Assembly: GCF_014174355.1 (NCBI RefSeq) | Contig: NZ_JABEQF010000006.1 | Coordinates: 1-64,000, forward strand | Direction: 5' to 3' | Source: Gluconacetobacter azotocaptans | Lineage (GTDB): Bacteria > Pseudomonadota > Alphaproteobacteria > Acetobacterales > Acetobacteraceae | Length of the DNA: 64,000 nt | Shown here: one piece after another, positions 41,569 through 49,545 of the stretch | How positions within the stretch are numbered: position 1 is the first letter of the stretch | Layout: each line of letters starts with the position of its first letter | The notes under the pieces: model-generated | Told to the model about the DNA's origin: nothing | The model's database searches: none | What the model saw: the letters and a program-made list of their open reading frames with translations, nothing else | Translations under genes and position numbers: made by a program

Positions 41569-41922
41569 CCGAAGCGGCCGGTTCTGGCGCGGCGAAGCGG
41601 ATAATGCCAGGTCCAGGTCATTTTCCGGATGACCGCTTCATGGATCGCGTCACGATGCTCTGCATGACCGGGATGAAGGCGAAAGCCGCCTGTCCGCTCA
41701 TCGCGATAAGCTGACAGGTCGTTCAGGCCGGGGGAGCGGCTGGTCTGCTTTTAGTCGTAAACTGTGCCAATCGGATATTCACACGTGTGAATCGACCGTC
41801 CGGTGCGCGCGCATTCCGGCCATCGGCCGCGTGCATCCAGCCTCCTCCAGGCAGGCATTATGCACACCGGCGGAGGGCAAAGACCCTTCGTGACCCGTCC
41901 GCCAGCGTAATCAGACTTTCTC
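41569..41922. other. Gene-free stretch between convergent hydrolase and helicase genes
   Basis: About 354 bases with no coherent frame. It contains the perfect 16-base palindrome at 41777-41792. Confidence 0.45.
41777..41792. promoter_or_regulatory. Perfect 16-base palindrome
   Basis: ATTCACACGTGTGAAT is a perfect inverted repeat with an E-box-like CACGTG centre. It is 3' to both neighbouring genes, so it is not an obvious operator for either. Confidence 0.4.
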
Positions 41923-43209
41923 TCAAGCCGTCCTGGCTGCTGTCCGTGCGGCCTGCTTCTCTTCCTCGGTCCAGATTTTGCGTTCGCGCTTCTTCTGCGG
42001 CTTGATTTCCTTGGCCGGCGCACCGCCCAGCACGGGTGGGCGCATGGTCGAGTTCCGCGCCGCTTCCGAATGCCACTGATGATCGTCCTGAACGATCAGG
42101 GCGCGACCGATTTCGCGCTCGACATCACGCAGCCAGGCGCGCTGCTCGGCATCGCAGAGCGTGATGGCGAAGCCGTTGCGCCCGGCGCGGCCGGTGCGGC
42201 CTATGCGATGGACATAGCTTTCCGGCAGGCTCGGCAGGTCATGGTTGAAAACATGCGTCACCGTATCGACGTCGATGCCGCGCGCTGCGATATCCGTCGC
42301 CACCAGAACCTGCGCGGTTCCGGAGCGGAAGGCGTCCAGCGCGCGCTCCCGCTGGCCCTGCGATTTGTTGCCGTGCAGGGCCTCGGCCGTGATGCCCGCC
42401 TCGGTGATGAAGGCACAGACTTCGTTGGCAATGTTCTTCTGCAGCGTGAAGACCACGGCCTGGCCGATCCCCGGCGTCTGCAGCAACGCCAGGAGCGCCG
42501 CCTTCTTGTCGGCCGCATCGACGAACATGACCGACTGTTCGATCCGGTCGACGGTGGTCGAGGGCGGGGCGATTTCGACCTTCGCCGGATCGCGCAGGAG
42601 GCTCTCGGCCAGCGCGGTGATGGATTTCGGCATCGTTGCCGAAAACAGCAATGTATGCCGGTCCTTCGGGAGCGTCGCGACGATACGCTCGATCGGCTTG
42701 GCGAAGCCCATGTCGAGCATCTGGTCGGCCTCATCCAGCACCAGCGCCTCGAGCTGCGACAGGTCGCACAGGCCCTGGTTGATCAGGTCCAGCAACCGCC
42801 CCGGCGCGGCCACGATGATGTCCACACCATTTTTGAGCGCGTTCACCTGATGGAGCTGACTGACGCCGCCGAAAATCGTTGTCACGCTGGGCTGCAGATG
42901 GCGACCGAAGCTATTGAAGCCGTCGGCGATCTGAGAGACCAGTTCGCGCGTGGGCGCGAGGACCAGGACGCGGGCGCCGCCCTTGGGCGCCGGGCGGGGG
43001 GACGTGGCAAGGCGATGCAGCAGCGGCAGTGCGAAAGCGGCGGTCTTGCCTGTGCCGGTCTGGGCCATGCCCAGCAGGTCGCGGCCTTCCAGCAGCATCG
43101 GGATCGATTGGGCCTGGATGGGGGTAGGGGTGGCGTACCCTTCCTCGGCCAGTGCGCCCAGCAGGGTCGGCGCCAGGGAGAGATCGGCGAACGTCATGGA
43201 CATGGTCAA
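41923..43209 (-). CDS. DEAD-box RNA helicase (RhlE type)
   Basis: A 428-residue ATP-dependent RNA helicase. All core motifs are seen: F in MTFADLSL, Q motif TPTPIQAQSIP, AQTGTGKT (I), PTRELVSQI (Ia), GG, APGRLLDLI (Ib), DEAD (II), SATMP (III), VLVATDIAARGIDV (V), HRIGRTGRAGR (VI). The C-terminal tail is short and basic with KEIKPQKKRERKIWTEEEKQAARTAARTA, as in RhlE-like helicases of alphaproteobacteria that aid ribosome or mRNA remodelling in the cold. It is monocistronic. Confidence 0.94.
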   Translation of the reverse strand: MTMSMTFADLSLAPTLLGALAEEGYATPTPIQAQSIPMLLEGRDLLGMAQTGTGKTAAFALPLLHRLATSPRPAPKGGARVLVLAPTRELVSQIADGFNSFGRHLQPSVTTIFGGVSQLHQVNALKNGVDIIVAAPGRLLDLINQGLCDLSQLEALVLDEADQMLDMGFAKPIERIVATLPKDRHTLLFSATMPKSITALAESLLRDPAKVEIAPPSTTVDRIEQSVMFVDAADKKAALLALLQTPGIGQAVVFTLQKNIANEVCAFITEAGITAEALHGNKSQGQRERALDAFRSGTAQVLVATDIAARGIDVDTVTHVFNHDLPSLPESYVHRIGRTGRAGRNGFAITLCDAEQRAWLRDVEREIGRALIVQDDHQWHSEAARNSTMRPPVLGGAPAKEIKPQKKRERKIWTEEEKQAARTAARTA

Positions 43210-43354
43210 GCGGCGCCTCCGGCGCTCAGTAAGGCTGCGCCTGTTCGGGCTTCGCTGGTTCGGAACGCGGAGTTTTACGGGCGATGCTGCATCGCGTCAA
43301 CGCGGAGAGGAGGGGCGCGCGGTGGTTTTTCCTCCACCCGCGCCCGTCGCAGAC

Positions 43355-43445
43355 CCTGCCCGCCGAACCGCCGCGCCCACCGTCGGCGCAGTGTCATCGA
43401 ACGCATGTTCGGCCGTATGAAGGACTGGCAGCGGACTGCCATATG
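43355..43445 (+). mobile_element. IS5-family transposase, C-terminal fragment
   Basis: The + strand reads RRRSVIERMFGRMKDWQRTA, the (N/S)xIERxFxRxKxWRRxA signature at the end of the DDE domain of IS5-family transposases. The expected continuation (RYDK...) is broken at once, and no inverted repeats or upstream transposase sequence remain. The surrounding 43210-43800 spacer turns sharply AT-rich right after this fragment, marking the border of the next island. Confidence 0.7.
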
Positions 43446-43806
43446 CCACGGCCGGGGGGTGGAATATCGGATTCGCCAACAAAGCATGAATAGAAGACGA
43501 AATTAAATATCCACTGATATTTCATCAACGCTTAATTGATAATTTTTTGTATTTTCATATTAGCTATAATGATACTGTAAATAATGTAATGAGCCTACAT
43601 GAATCAGACTGCAACATCGCTGCGTCATAGCGGAAATGGTATGCAAATAATCCTCCAAGGAAATGCCAAATTGAGTGGAGGCTGGTGAACTTGTGTCATT
43701 ACCCATGGTCGTCGCCAGCAGCAATGTTGCAAATCGCGGATAAAATAGGTTAAAGACACTTGATTCAACGAAACGGAACACCTTAGCCAAATTGAATGGG
43801 ATTTTG

Positions 43807-44787
43807 ATGGCAACGGACGATGAGGATCAGTATCTTAGCTATACTGCGAGCTTGATAACTCAGGGCAAACACCGCTTCTATACGCTTACAATCCCGTCAG
43901 ACGTGCTCGCTCGAACCTGCTTCGTAATTGATCGCGACGAAGATCCAGTAGAAGGTTTTCAGCGCCTTCTAAACAAAGACCGAGCGCAAGAAATTGCGGA
44001 TTACATCGATGCTGGATTTGGTACGATCCCGACATCGATAGTTTTGTCAGCTCAGGACATTGCTGAGTTCACGTATAGCAGTGCCAAGCGGACAGTCCGC
44101 TTCCGATATAATCCGAAAGCATTCCTCATCCTGGACGGTCAGCATAGAATATATGGATTTCATTTAGCCAAGTCAGAATTACGTGTTCCCGTAGTTATTT
44201 ACAATGATCTGGCTCGAAGGGATGAGTCTCGGCTTTTTATAGATATAAATACGAAACAACGAGCCGTTCCAAATGAACTCCTCCTAGATATAAGGAAAAT
44301 TGCCGACTACCGGAACGATGTTGAAAGTCGTCTTGGAGATATCTTTGACCTATTTGCTTCTGAACCCACTAGTCCACTACTTGGGTCGATGTCAGCTTCT
44401 AGGCGGCGGAAAGATTATATCTCTCGTGTGACGTTCAATTCGGCGACGAAACCTATCTTATCTCTTTTTGGTGATGCAGATATTCAAGATATTTACCAAA
44501 TACTTTCTGCTTATCTGACATCTTTTTTGAGTACGGCGAAACAAAGTAAATTGGAAATTAATATCACTGCGCCGATAGTGTTTAGGGCGTTAATGTCTAT
44601 TTTCCCAGAAATCGCGCAACGAGTACGTGACAAGCATGGCGTCGTATATACGACGGACAATTTTGCCGAAGTTATCGCCTCTATGTTGAAGAACGTGAAA
44701 CACTCGTCAGTTAAAAATGTTGGAAACAGTGTAACTTCTTACGCAAAAGTTTTTACTGACGCTATGAAAACAAAGTCGATCTTCTAA
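43807..44787 (+). CDS. DGQHR-domain protein (DndB-like)
   Basis: A 326-residue protein with the DGQHR motif: AFLILDGQHRIYGFHLAKSELRVPVVIYNDLARRDESRLFIDINTKQRAVPNELLLDIRKI (motif residues 110-114). This domain occurs in DndB, the regulator of DNA phosphorothioation, and in related uncharacterised proteins of defence islands. The C-terminal half is alpha-helical and without known motifs. Genes dndACDE are not present. ATG 43807 or TTG 43792 are possible starts. The next gene starts one base after its stop. The sequence is strikingly AT-rich against the host background. Confidence 0.82.
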   Translation: MATDDEDQYLSYTASLITQGKHRFYTLTIPSDVLARTCFVIDRDEDPVEGFQRLLNKDRAQEIADYIDAGFGTIPTSIVLSAQDIAEFTYSSAKRTVRFRYNPKAFLILDGQHRIYGFHLAKSELRVPVVIYNDLARRDESRLFIDINTKQRAVPNELLLDIRKIADYRNDVESRLGDIFDLFASEPTSPLLGSMSASRRRKDYISRVTFNSATKPILSLFGDADIQDIYQILSAYLTSFLSTAKQSKLEINITAPIVFRALMSIFPEIAQRVRDKHGVVYTTDNFAEVIASMLKNVKHSSVKNVGNSVTSYAKVFTDAMKTKSIF

Positions 44788-44788
44788 T

Positions 44789-45745
44789 ATGACGAGCGTT
44801 GTTGAGGCATGTCGACTGATGTGGGTTCCTGGAATCGACAGACTAGACGGAAAGCCTAGCTATAACATGCACGGCTGGCTAACCACGGAAAACTTCGCAC
44901 CAACAATCACTGACGGAATTATTGAACTTCAAGGAGTGGATCCTAAAATTCTACTACAGGCATTTGCTGGAGATCTGAATAGAGTTGCTTTGGCCGGGAG
45001 CGAAAGTCTTAATAATATTGTTAATATTCCGACAATACCAAAATCACTTGGCTGGCCTTATGTAAAACTTTATTACAGTGCCTTCTTTTATGCCCATGCC
45101 ATATTACGCGCTTGGGGCCGCTCCCCTAGCTATCTTCGAACATCAGATCTAATAAGGGTAAAACAAGTCTTCCAATTATATACTCTCTCCCCTCCCTTTA
45201 AACTTCAGACTGGACAATATCTCTTATCCGCCGGCTCTAATGCCGATTCGCTCTTTATTGCCCCTATGAATAGTGGAGGCGGGACACACGAAGCTATTTG
45301 GCGTATTTTTCAAACCGAATTGAGTGACTTGCAAAGTCGTGTTATCGCTGCACCTTACACATCGTCTGATAAGGGCGCCATAAGTGGAGCCCTGAATTCG
45401 GCTGTTAATCTATTAACAAACCATGGAGCAAATACGGCTTGGCCGTCAGCGATGCGAAACGATATCCAATATCGCCAGACAGAGGGGCTTTGGTTTCCGT
45501 ATACCGGACGTAAAAAGACTGTTGATTTTGCTCGCCATGTTACAGATATTTTGTGCGACACCAAGAAAACCGAGGACGTTCTTGCGTGCCAAAATGATAA
45601 TTTGAGCCGGTTCCAAGCAGCCTGCTCGTTCGTGGTCGTTCTGGCGCGTCAGATGCTTTCAGACTTGTCGCAGGTGGGGGGCGCCAAAAGCTTCCTGAAA
45701 TTTGGGCAGTCCGACTTCGAGCGGAGCTTGACGACGAATACCTAA
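44789..45745 (+). CDS. Uncharacterised partner of the DGQHR protein
   Basis: A 318-residue protein that I do not recognise. It is soluble, alpha/beta in character, with FAPTITDGIIELQGVDPKILLQAFAGDLNRVALAG near the N-terminus, an aromatic stretch SLGWPYVKLYYSAFFYAHAILRAWGRSPSYLR near residues 90-121, and FSRYQ-free C-terminal helices ending FLKFGQSDFERSL. YVKLYYSAFFYAHAILR resembles the helix seen in HEPN/YaaC-type proteins, but the RxxxxH motif is not clear. It is separated by one base from the DGQHR gene and shares its AT-rich composition, so the two act together in all likelihood. Confidence 0.65.
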   Translation: MTSVVEACRLMWVPGIDRLDGKPSYNMHGWLTTENFAPTITDGIIELQGVDPKILLQAFAGDLNRVALAGSESLNNIVNIPTIPKSLGWPYVKLYYSAFFYAHAILRAWGRSPSYLRTSDLIRVKQVFQLYTLSPPFKLQTGQYLLSAGSNADSLFIAPMNSGGGTHEAIWRIFQTELSDLQSRVIAAPYTSSDKGAISGALNSAVNLLTNHGANTAWPSAMRNDIQYRQTEGLWFPYTGRKKTVDFARHVTDILCDTKKTEDVLACQNDNLSRFQAACSFVVVLARQMLSDLSQVGGAKSFLKFGQSDFERSLTTNT

Positions 45746-45760
45746 GAATATCCGTTGTGA

Positions 45761-45870
45761 TCAAGCGGATTTTGATGTCCAGAGGCGATCGTCCCGGAGG
45801 AGGGCGTTGGTGAGCACGATGAGCTTTCGCATGATCGCAGTGATGGCGATCTTGGCGTGTTTTCTCTTAT
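45761..45870 (-). mobile_element. IS110-family transposase, C-terminal fragment (minus strand)
   Basis: The minus strand reads KRKHAKIAITAIMRKLIVLTNALLRDDRLWTSKSA and then a stop at 45761, the usual C-terminus of IS110-family transposases ('K.A..AVMRKL..L.NALLRD.R.W'). Nothing upstream of this fragment is recognisable. Confidence 0.7.
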
Positions 45871-45959
45871 CTCTGAGGCATGCGAATATCGGATTCTCCG
45901 AGGGTTTGTCGCCCCCCGGGAGACCGGCGGGGCAGGGCGGCTTGGTGGTCCAGGCGGAC

Positions 45960-46060
45960 ACGCCGTTCATCACCGCCGTCATGCGAAAGGATGTCGTTCT
46001 TGCCAAAGTCCTTTCCCTGTCCGGGATGGTTGATAGCGGACGGCCGCTATTCGCGGATCG
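45960..46060 (+). mobile_element. IS110-like C-terminal fragment (plus strand), degenerate
   Basis: The + strand reads FITAVMRKDVVLAKVLSL, a degraded version of the same MRKL-L-N-ALL end, facing away from the minus-strand copy 90 bases to the left. The two relics form an imperfect inverted pair. Confidence 0.45.
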
Positions 46061-47030
46061 TATCCTCGCGGCGGGTGGCGAACTGAAGCCGATAGGCCGT
46101 TGGCGTCACCCCGGTGACCGCACGGAAATGCTGCCGCAGATTGGCGGCCGTGCCGAAGCCCGCCCGGAGCGCGATCGCCTCGATCGACAGGGTCGTCTCT
46201 TCCAGCAGTTCTTCCGCAAGCCTCAGGCGCTGGCGCAGCAGCCACGTACCGGGCGCCAGTCCGGTCGCGTCGCGGATGTGGCGATGCAGGCTTCTGACGC
46301 TGACATGCATCACGGCCGCCATGCGCTCCATCGTCCATCGCTCGGCCAGGCGGCCGCGCAGGGCGTCGAGCAGGCGGGAGAGCCGGTCGCCCGCGGGCGG
46401 AGGCACCGCGCGTTCGATGAACTGCGACTGGCCGCCGCCGCGGTGCGCCGCCACCACCAGCCGCCGCGCCACCAGATTTGCGGCTTTGGTGCCGAAATCC
46501 TTGCGGACGACATGGATGCATAAATCGAGACCTGCGGCGCTGCCGGCCGATGTCAGGATGTTGTCGCTTTCGACATACAACGCGCCCGCATCGACGCTGA
46601 TCGCCGGATAGGCGGCCGCGAGAGCGGCGGCATGGTGCCAATGGGTCGTCGCCCGTTTCCCGTCCAGGAGGCCGGCCTGCGCCAGCACGAACGCGCCCCC
46701 GCAGATCGAGACGATGCGGCGGCCGGACCGGTTCGCCGCGCGCAAGGCGTGCAGCAGGGGCGCGGGCGCGGCTTCGGCGGGGCCGCGCCAGCCGGGGATC
46801 ACGATCGTATCGGCCGTCTGGAGCAAGGAGAGATCGCCATCGGCGGTGATGGTCATGCCGCCCTGCCCGTGCAGGGGGCCGGGTTCGGCGGCGACGATCG
46901 CGCAGCGATACCAGCCCGCACCCATTTCAGGGCGCGACAGGCCGAAAACTTCAAAGGCGCAGCCGAACTCGAACAGGCACAGACGGTCGTAGACCAGAAG
47001 GGCGACGAGGGGCGCGGTCGTCTTTGACAT
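46047..47030 (-). CDS. GlxA-family AraC-type regulator (DJ-1/PfpI plus HTH)
   Basis: A 327-residue regulator. Residues ~8-180 form a DJ-1/PfpI-like domain (LVYDRLCLFEFGCAFEVFGL..., DTIVIPGWRG, RIVSICGGAFVLAQAGLLDGKRATTHWHH with Cys in SICGGAF). Residues ~220-320 form an AraC HTH (WTMERMAAVMHVSVRSLHRHIRDATGLAPGTWLLRQRLRLAEELLEETTLSIEAIALRAGFGTAANLRQHFRAVTGVTPTAYRL). FtrA/GlxA-type proteins activate adjacent catabolic genes. It diverges from a GST gene with a perfect TGTCCGATCGGACA palindrome between them. Confidence 0.9.
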   Translation of the reverse strand: MSKTTAPLVALLVYDRLCLFEFGCAFEVFGLSRPEMGAGWYRCAIVAAEPGPLHGQGGMTITADGDLSLLQTADTIVIPGWRGPAEAAPAPLLHALRAANRSGRRIVSICGGAFVLAQAGLLDGKRATTHWHHAAALAAAYPAISVDAGALYVESDNILTSAGSAAGLDLCIHVVRKDFGTKAANLVARRLVVAAHRGGGQSQFIERAVPPPAGDRLSRLLDALRGRLAERWTMERMAAVMHVSVRSLHRHIRDATGLAPGTWLLRQRLRLAEELLEETTLSIEAIALRAGFGTAANLRQHFRAVTGVTPTAYRLQFATRREDTIRE

Positions 47031-47045
47031 GATCCTTGCGATAGG

Positions 47046-47059
47046 TGTCCGATCGGACA
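47046..47059. promoter_or_regulatory. 14-base perfect palindrome between GlxA-type regulator and GST
   Basis: TGTCCGATCGGACA is a perfect inverted repeat 16 bases before the regulator start and 85 bases before the GST start. It probably binds the regulator or another dimeric factor. Confidence 0.6.
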
Positions 47060-47143
47060 ATGGCAAGCCCCTCTGCGCCCTGTCTAATCTGTCGGGAACG
47101 GGCCCGGTCGCGATGCCGGCCGGCAACAGAGGCGGTTCATGCG

Positions 47144-47758
47144 ATGAAACTGGTTGGCATGCTCGATTCACCCTATGTGCGGCGCGTCGCGATCTCGCTC
47201 GACCTGCTCGGGATCCCCTTCACCCACGAACCTCTGTCCGTATTCGCCGGGTTCGACGCGTTCCGGGCGATCAATCCGGTCGTCAAGGCGCCCACCCTGG
47301 TCACGGATGATGGGGTCGTGCTGATGGACTCCGGGCTGATCCTCGAATACGCCGCACGGCGCGCGCCGGGCGGGCGGCGGCTGCAGCCGGAAAGCATGGG
47401 GGATTTCGCACGGGTGCAACGCCTGACCGGCCTCGCGCTCGCGGCCTGCGAGAAGACCGTGCAGATCGTCTATGAGCACAGCCTTCGCCCGGCGGGGAAA
47501 CGGCATCAGCCCTGGCTGGAGCGCGTGACCGGGCAGTTGCGGCAGGCCTGTCGCCTGCTGGAGGAGGAAATCGGGCCTGCCGATCCCTGGCTTTTCGGCA
47601 TCCATCCGGTGCAGGCCGATATCACGATCGCGGTGGCCTGTCGCTTTACGCAGGACATGCTGCCCCAGGTCATGGAATCGCAAACCTTCCCGCGTCTTGC
47701 GGCATTTTCGGTGCGGGCCGAGGCGACGGATGCGTTCGCGGCCTATCCCTGTTCCTGA
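47144..47758 (+). CDS. Glutathione S-transferase family protein
   Basis: A 204-residue GST. The thioredoxin-like N-terminus is MKLVGMLDSPYVRRVAISLDLLGIPFTHEPLSVFAGFDAFRAINPVVKAPTLVTDDGVVLMDSGLILEYA, with the cis-Pro in VKAPTL and the glutathione-contact DS in MDSGLIL. An all-helical C-terminal domain follows to the end. Ser or Tyr near residue 9-11 would activate glutathione. Under control of the divergent regulator it may detoxify an electrophile. ATG 47144 gives the canonical domain start. Confidence 0.9.
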   Translation: MKLVGMLDSPYVRRVAISLDLLGIPFTHEPLSVFAGFDAFRAINPVVKAPTLVTDDGVVLMDSGLILEYAARRAPGGRRLQPESMGDFARVQRLTGLALAACEKTVQIVYEHSLRPAGKRHQPWLERVTGQLRQACRLLEEEIGPADPWLFGIHPVQADITIAVACRFTQDMLPQVMESQTFPRLAAFSVRAEATDAFAAYPCS

Positions 47759-47837
47759 TTCCGGCCCGAAAATGCCGGCCGACGCCCAACGGCGCGAGGA
47801 ACGCGGCGTCGATGCGGCGCTGCGCGTATCAAAGGAA

Positions 47838-47955
47838 GGTCGGGCGCTGCCCGAACCCGGCAAGGGCCGAGGCCCTTGCATCCCATTCGTCTTAAAAATC
47901 CTGGGTATCCAAAGGGCTTGGCCCTTTGGTGGGTCAAGGGCAACGCCCTTGCCTT
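47838..47955. repeat. Palindromic repeat family A, longest copy
   Basis: CGCTGCCCGAACCCGGCAAG, GGCCGAGGCCCTTGCATCCC, then CCAAAGGGC-TTG-GCCCTTTGG (perfect 9-base stem) and CAAGGGCAACGCCCTTGCC follow in order. Both halves of the family, found separately elsewhere, occur together here between convergent genes. Confidence 0.8.
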
Positions 47956-47965
47956 CCTCCCTTGC

Positions 47966-48784
47966 TCACCCCCGCAGGAAGGCCAGCAGATCGGCGTTGA
48001 CCTGATCCTTGTGGGTGAGGGGGAAGCCGTGCGGCGCGCCGGGATAGAGCTTGAGCGTCGCACCCGGGATCATCTCGGCGGCCAGCTTGCCGGTGGCTTC
48101 GAACGGCACCACCTGGTCGTCGTCGCCGTGCAGCACCAGGGTGGGCACGTCGATTTTCGCCATGTCGGGGCGGAAATCGGTTTCGGAAAAGGCGGTGACG
48201 CAGTCGATCGTGCCCTTGATCGAGGCCGTCAGGGCGATCTGCAGCGTCTGGTCGAACACCGCCTGCGACACCGCCGTGCCGTGGTTGGTGCCGTAGAAGA
48301 TGGGGCTGAAATCGGCCAGGAACTGCGCGCGGTCGGCCAGCAGCCCGGCGCGGATGCCGTCGAACACCGCGCGGTCGGGGCCGGCGGGGTGGTCCGGCGT
48401 CTTGACGAACAGCGGCGTCACCGCGCCCAGCAGCGCCAGCCCGGCCACGCGGCCGCTGCCGTGGCGGGCGATGTAGCGCACGATGTCGCCGCCGCCCATC
48501 GAAAACCCGACCAGCACCACGTTTTCAAGGTCCAGCCGTTCGATCAACTCGCTGATGTCGTCGGCGAAGGTATCGTAATCGTAGCCGTTCCAGGGCTGGG
48601 CGGAACGGCCGAAGCCGCGCCGGTCGAACGCGATGGCACGATAGCCGTGCTGCGCCAGGAACAGCATCTGATAGTCCCACATATCCGCGCTGAGCGGCCA
48701 TCCGTGGCTGAACAGGACGGGCTGGCCGGTGCCCCAGTCCTTGTAATAGAGGTCGGTGCCGTCGCGGGTCGTGATCGTGGGCAT
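47966..48784 (-). CDS. Alpha/beta hydrolase (arylesterase / non-haem chloroperoxidase type)
   Basis: A 272-residue hydrolase. The triad is Ser95 (VGFSMGGGD), Asp in LHGDDDQVVPF (about 222) and His252 (GAPHGFPLTHKD). VLFSHGWPLSADMWDYQM provides the oxyanion-hole HGW and RGFGRS the usual strand-loop. Sequence is typical of the arylesterase/cofactor-free haloperoxidase group, which also shows perhydrolase activity. AGGAGAG precedes the start. It is a single gene. Confidence 0.92.
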   Translation of the reverse strand: MPTITTRDGTDLYYKDWGTGQPVLFSHGWPLSADMWDYQMLFLAQHGYRAIAFDRRGFGRSAQPWNGYDYDTFADDISELIERLDLENVVLVGFSMGGGDIVRYIARHGSGRVAGLALLGAVTPLFVKTPDHPAGPDRAVFDGIRAGLLADRAQFLADFSPIFYGTNHGTAVSQAVFDQTLQIALTASIKGTIDCVTAFSETDFRPDMAKIDVPTLVLHGDDDQVVPFEATGKLAAEMIPGATLKLYPGAPHGFPLTHKDQVNADLLAFLRG

Positions 48785-49023
48785 GGGGCTCTCCTTCGTG
48801 AGGTAGGTGGGACGGGTGCCCGTCGGGGAACCGCGTCGTCGTTGACCGGACAGTAGGCGCCGCCTGGAAACGCATAAATAGAAACAAATGAAATATATCG
48901 TTTCCTTATTTTGATTTTTGGGGCGGGATGGAGCGCCCCCGGATCGCCGGAAACCATGCTAATCTGGTTCGTTGACACCTGATCCGAACCATCGGGCTCT
49001 TAAAAGTGAGGTGCGGGACGCAA

Positions 49024-49371
49024 ATGAGACGATTGTGCCAGATTGCCGCCGTGGGGTTGACGCTGTTTATCGTGTTCGTGACGCTCGGCCCGTTGAGGGA
49101 CCGGCCGCAGACCGGGCACCCGCAGGGCGAACGGTTTGCCGCCTATTTCATTCTCGGCGCCGTCTTTGCCGTTGCCTACCCGCGACATCGGGGCTGGATC
49201 GCGGCGGGGGTCGTGGTGGGGAGCATCGCGCTGGAACTGGGCCAGCTTGCCATCCCCGGCCGGGATGCCGGCCTGCCCGACGCCGCCGTCAAGGCCCTGG
49301 GCGGGATGATGGGAACGGCGCTGATTTCGGCATCGGCCTATACCCTGCGCGTGGCCCGCAGCCGGGCCTGA
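49024..49371 (+). CDS. VanZ-like membrane protein
   Basis: A 115-residue integral membrane protein with three to four helices (AAVGLTLFIVFVTLGPL, FAAYFILGAVFAVAYP, GWIAAGVVVGSIALELGQLAIPGRDAGLPDAAVKALGGMMGTAL). ALELGQL...R.A...D...N-type motifs correspond to the VanZ family; LPDAAVKALGGMMG replaces the usual D--AN--G. Function is unknown in this context. Confidence 0.75.
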   Translation: MRRLCQIAAVGLTLFIVFVTLGPLRDRPQTGHPQGERFAAYFILGAVFAVAYPRHRGWIAAGVVVGSIALELGQLAIPGRDAGLPDAAVKALGGMMGTALISASAYTLRVARSRA

Positions 49372-49545
49372 TGCACGGTATCGTGAGGTAATCGGCGGCC
49401 GGCAATCCGGTCCGGCGGCTGGATTCCGGCATTTCGGCGCGGCAGACTGGCGCTTTCGGCAGACGGGCCGCGTTGCACGCGGCGGGAACCGGCGTGCCGC
49501 GCGATCGCTGCCGATCTGTCCGACCACCAGCCGAGGGAACCGATC

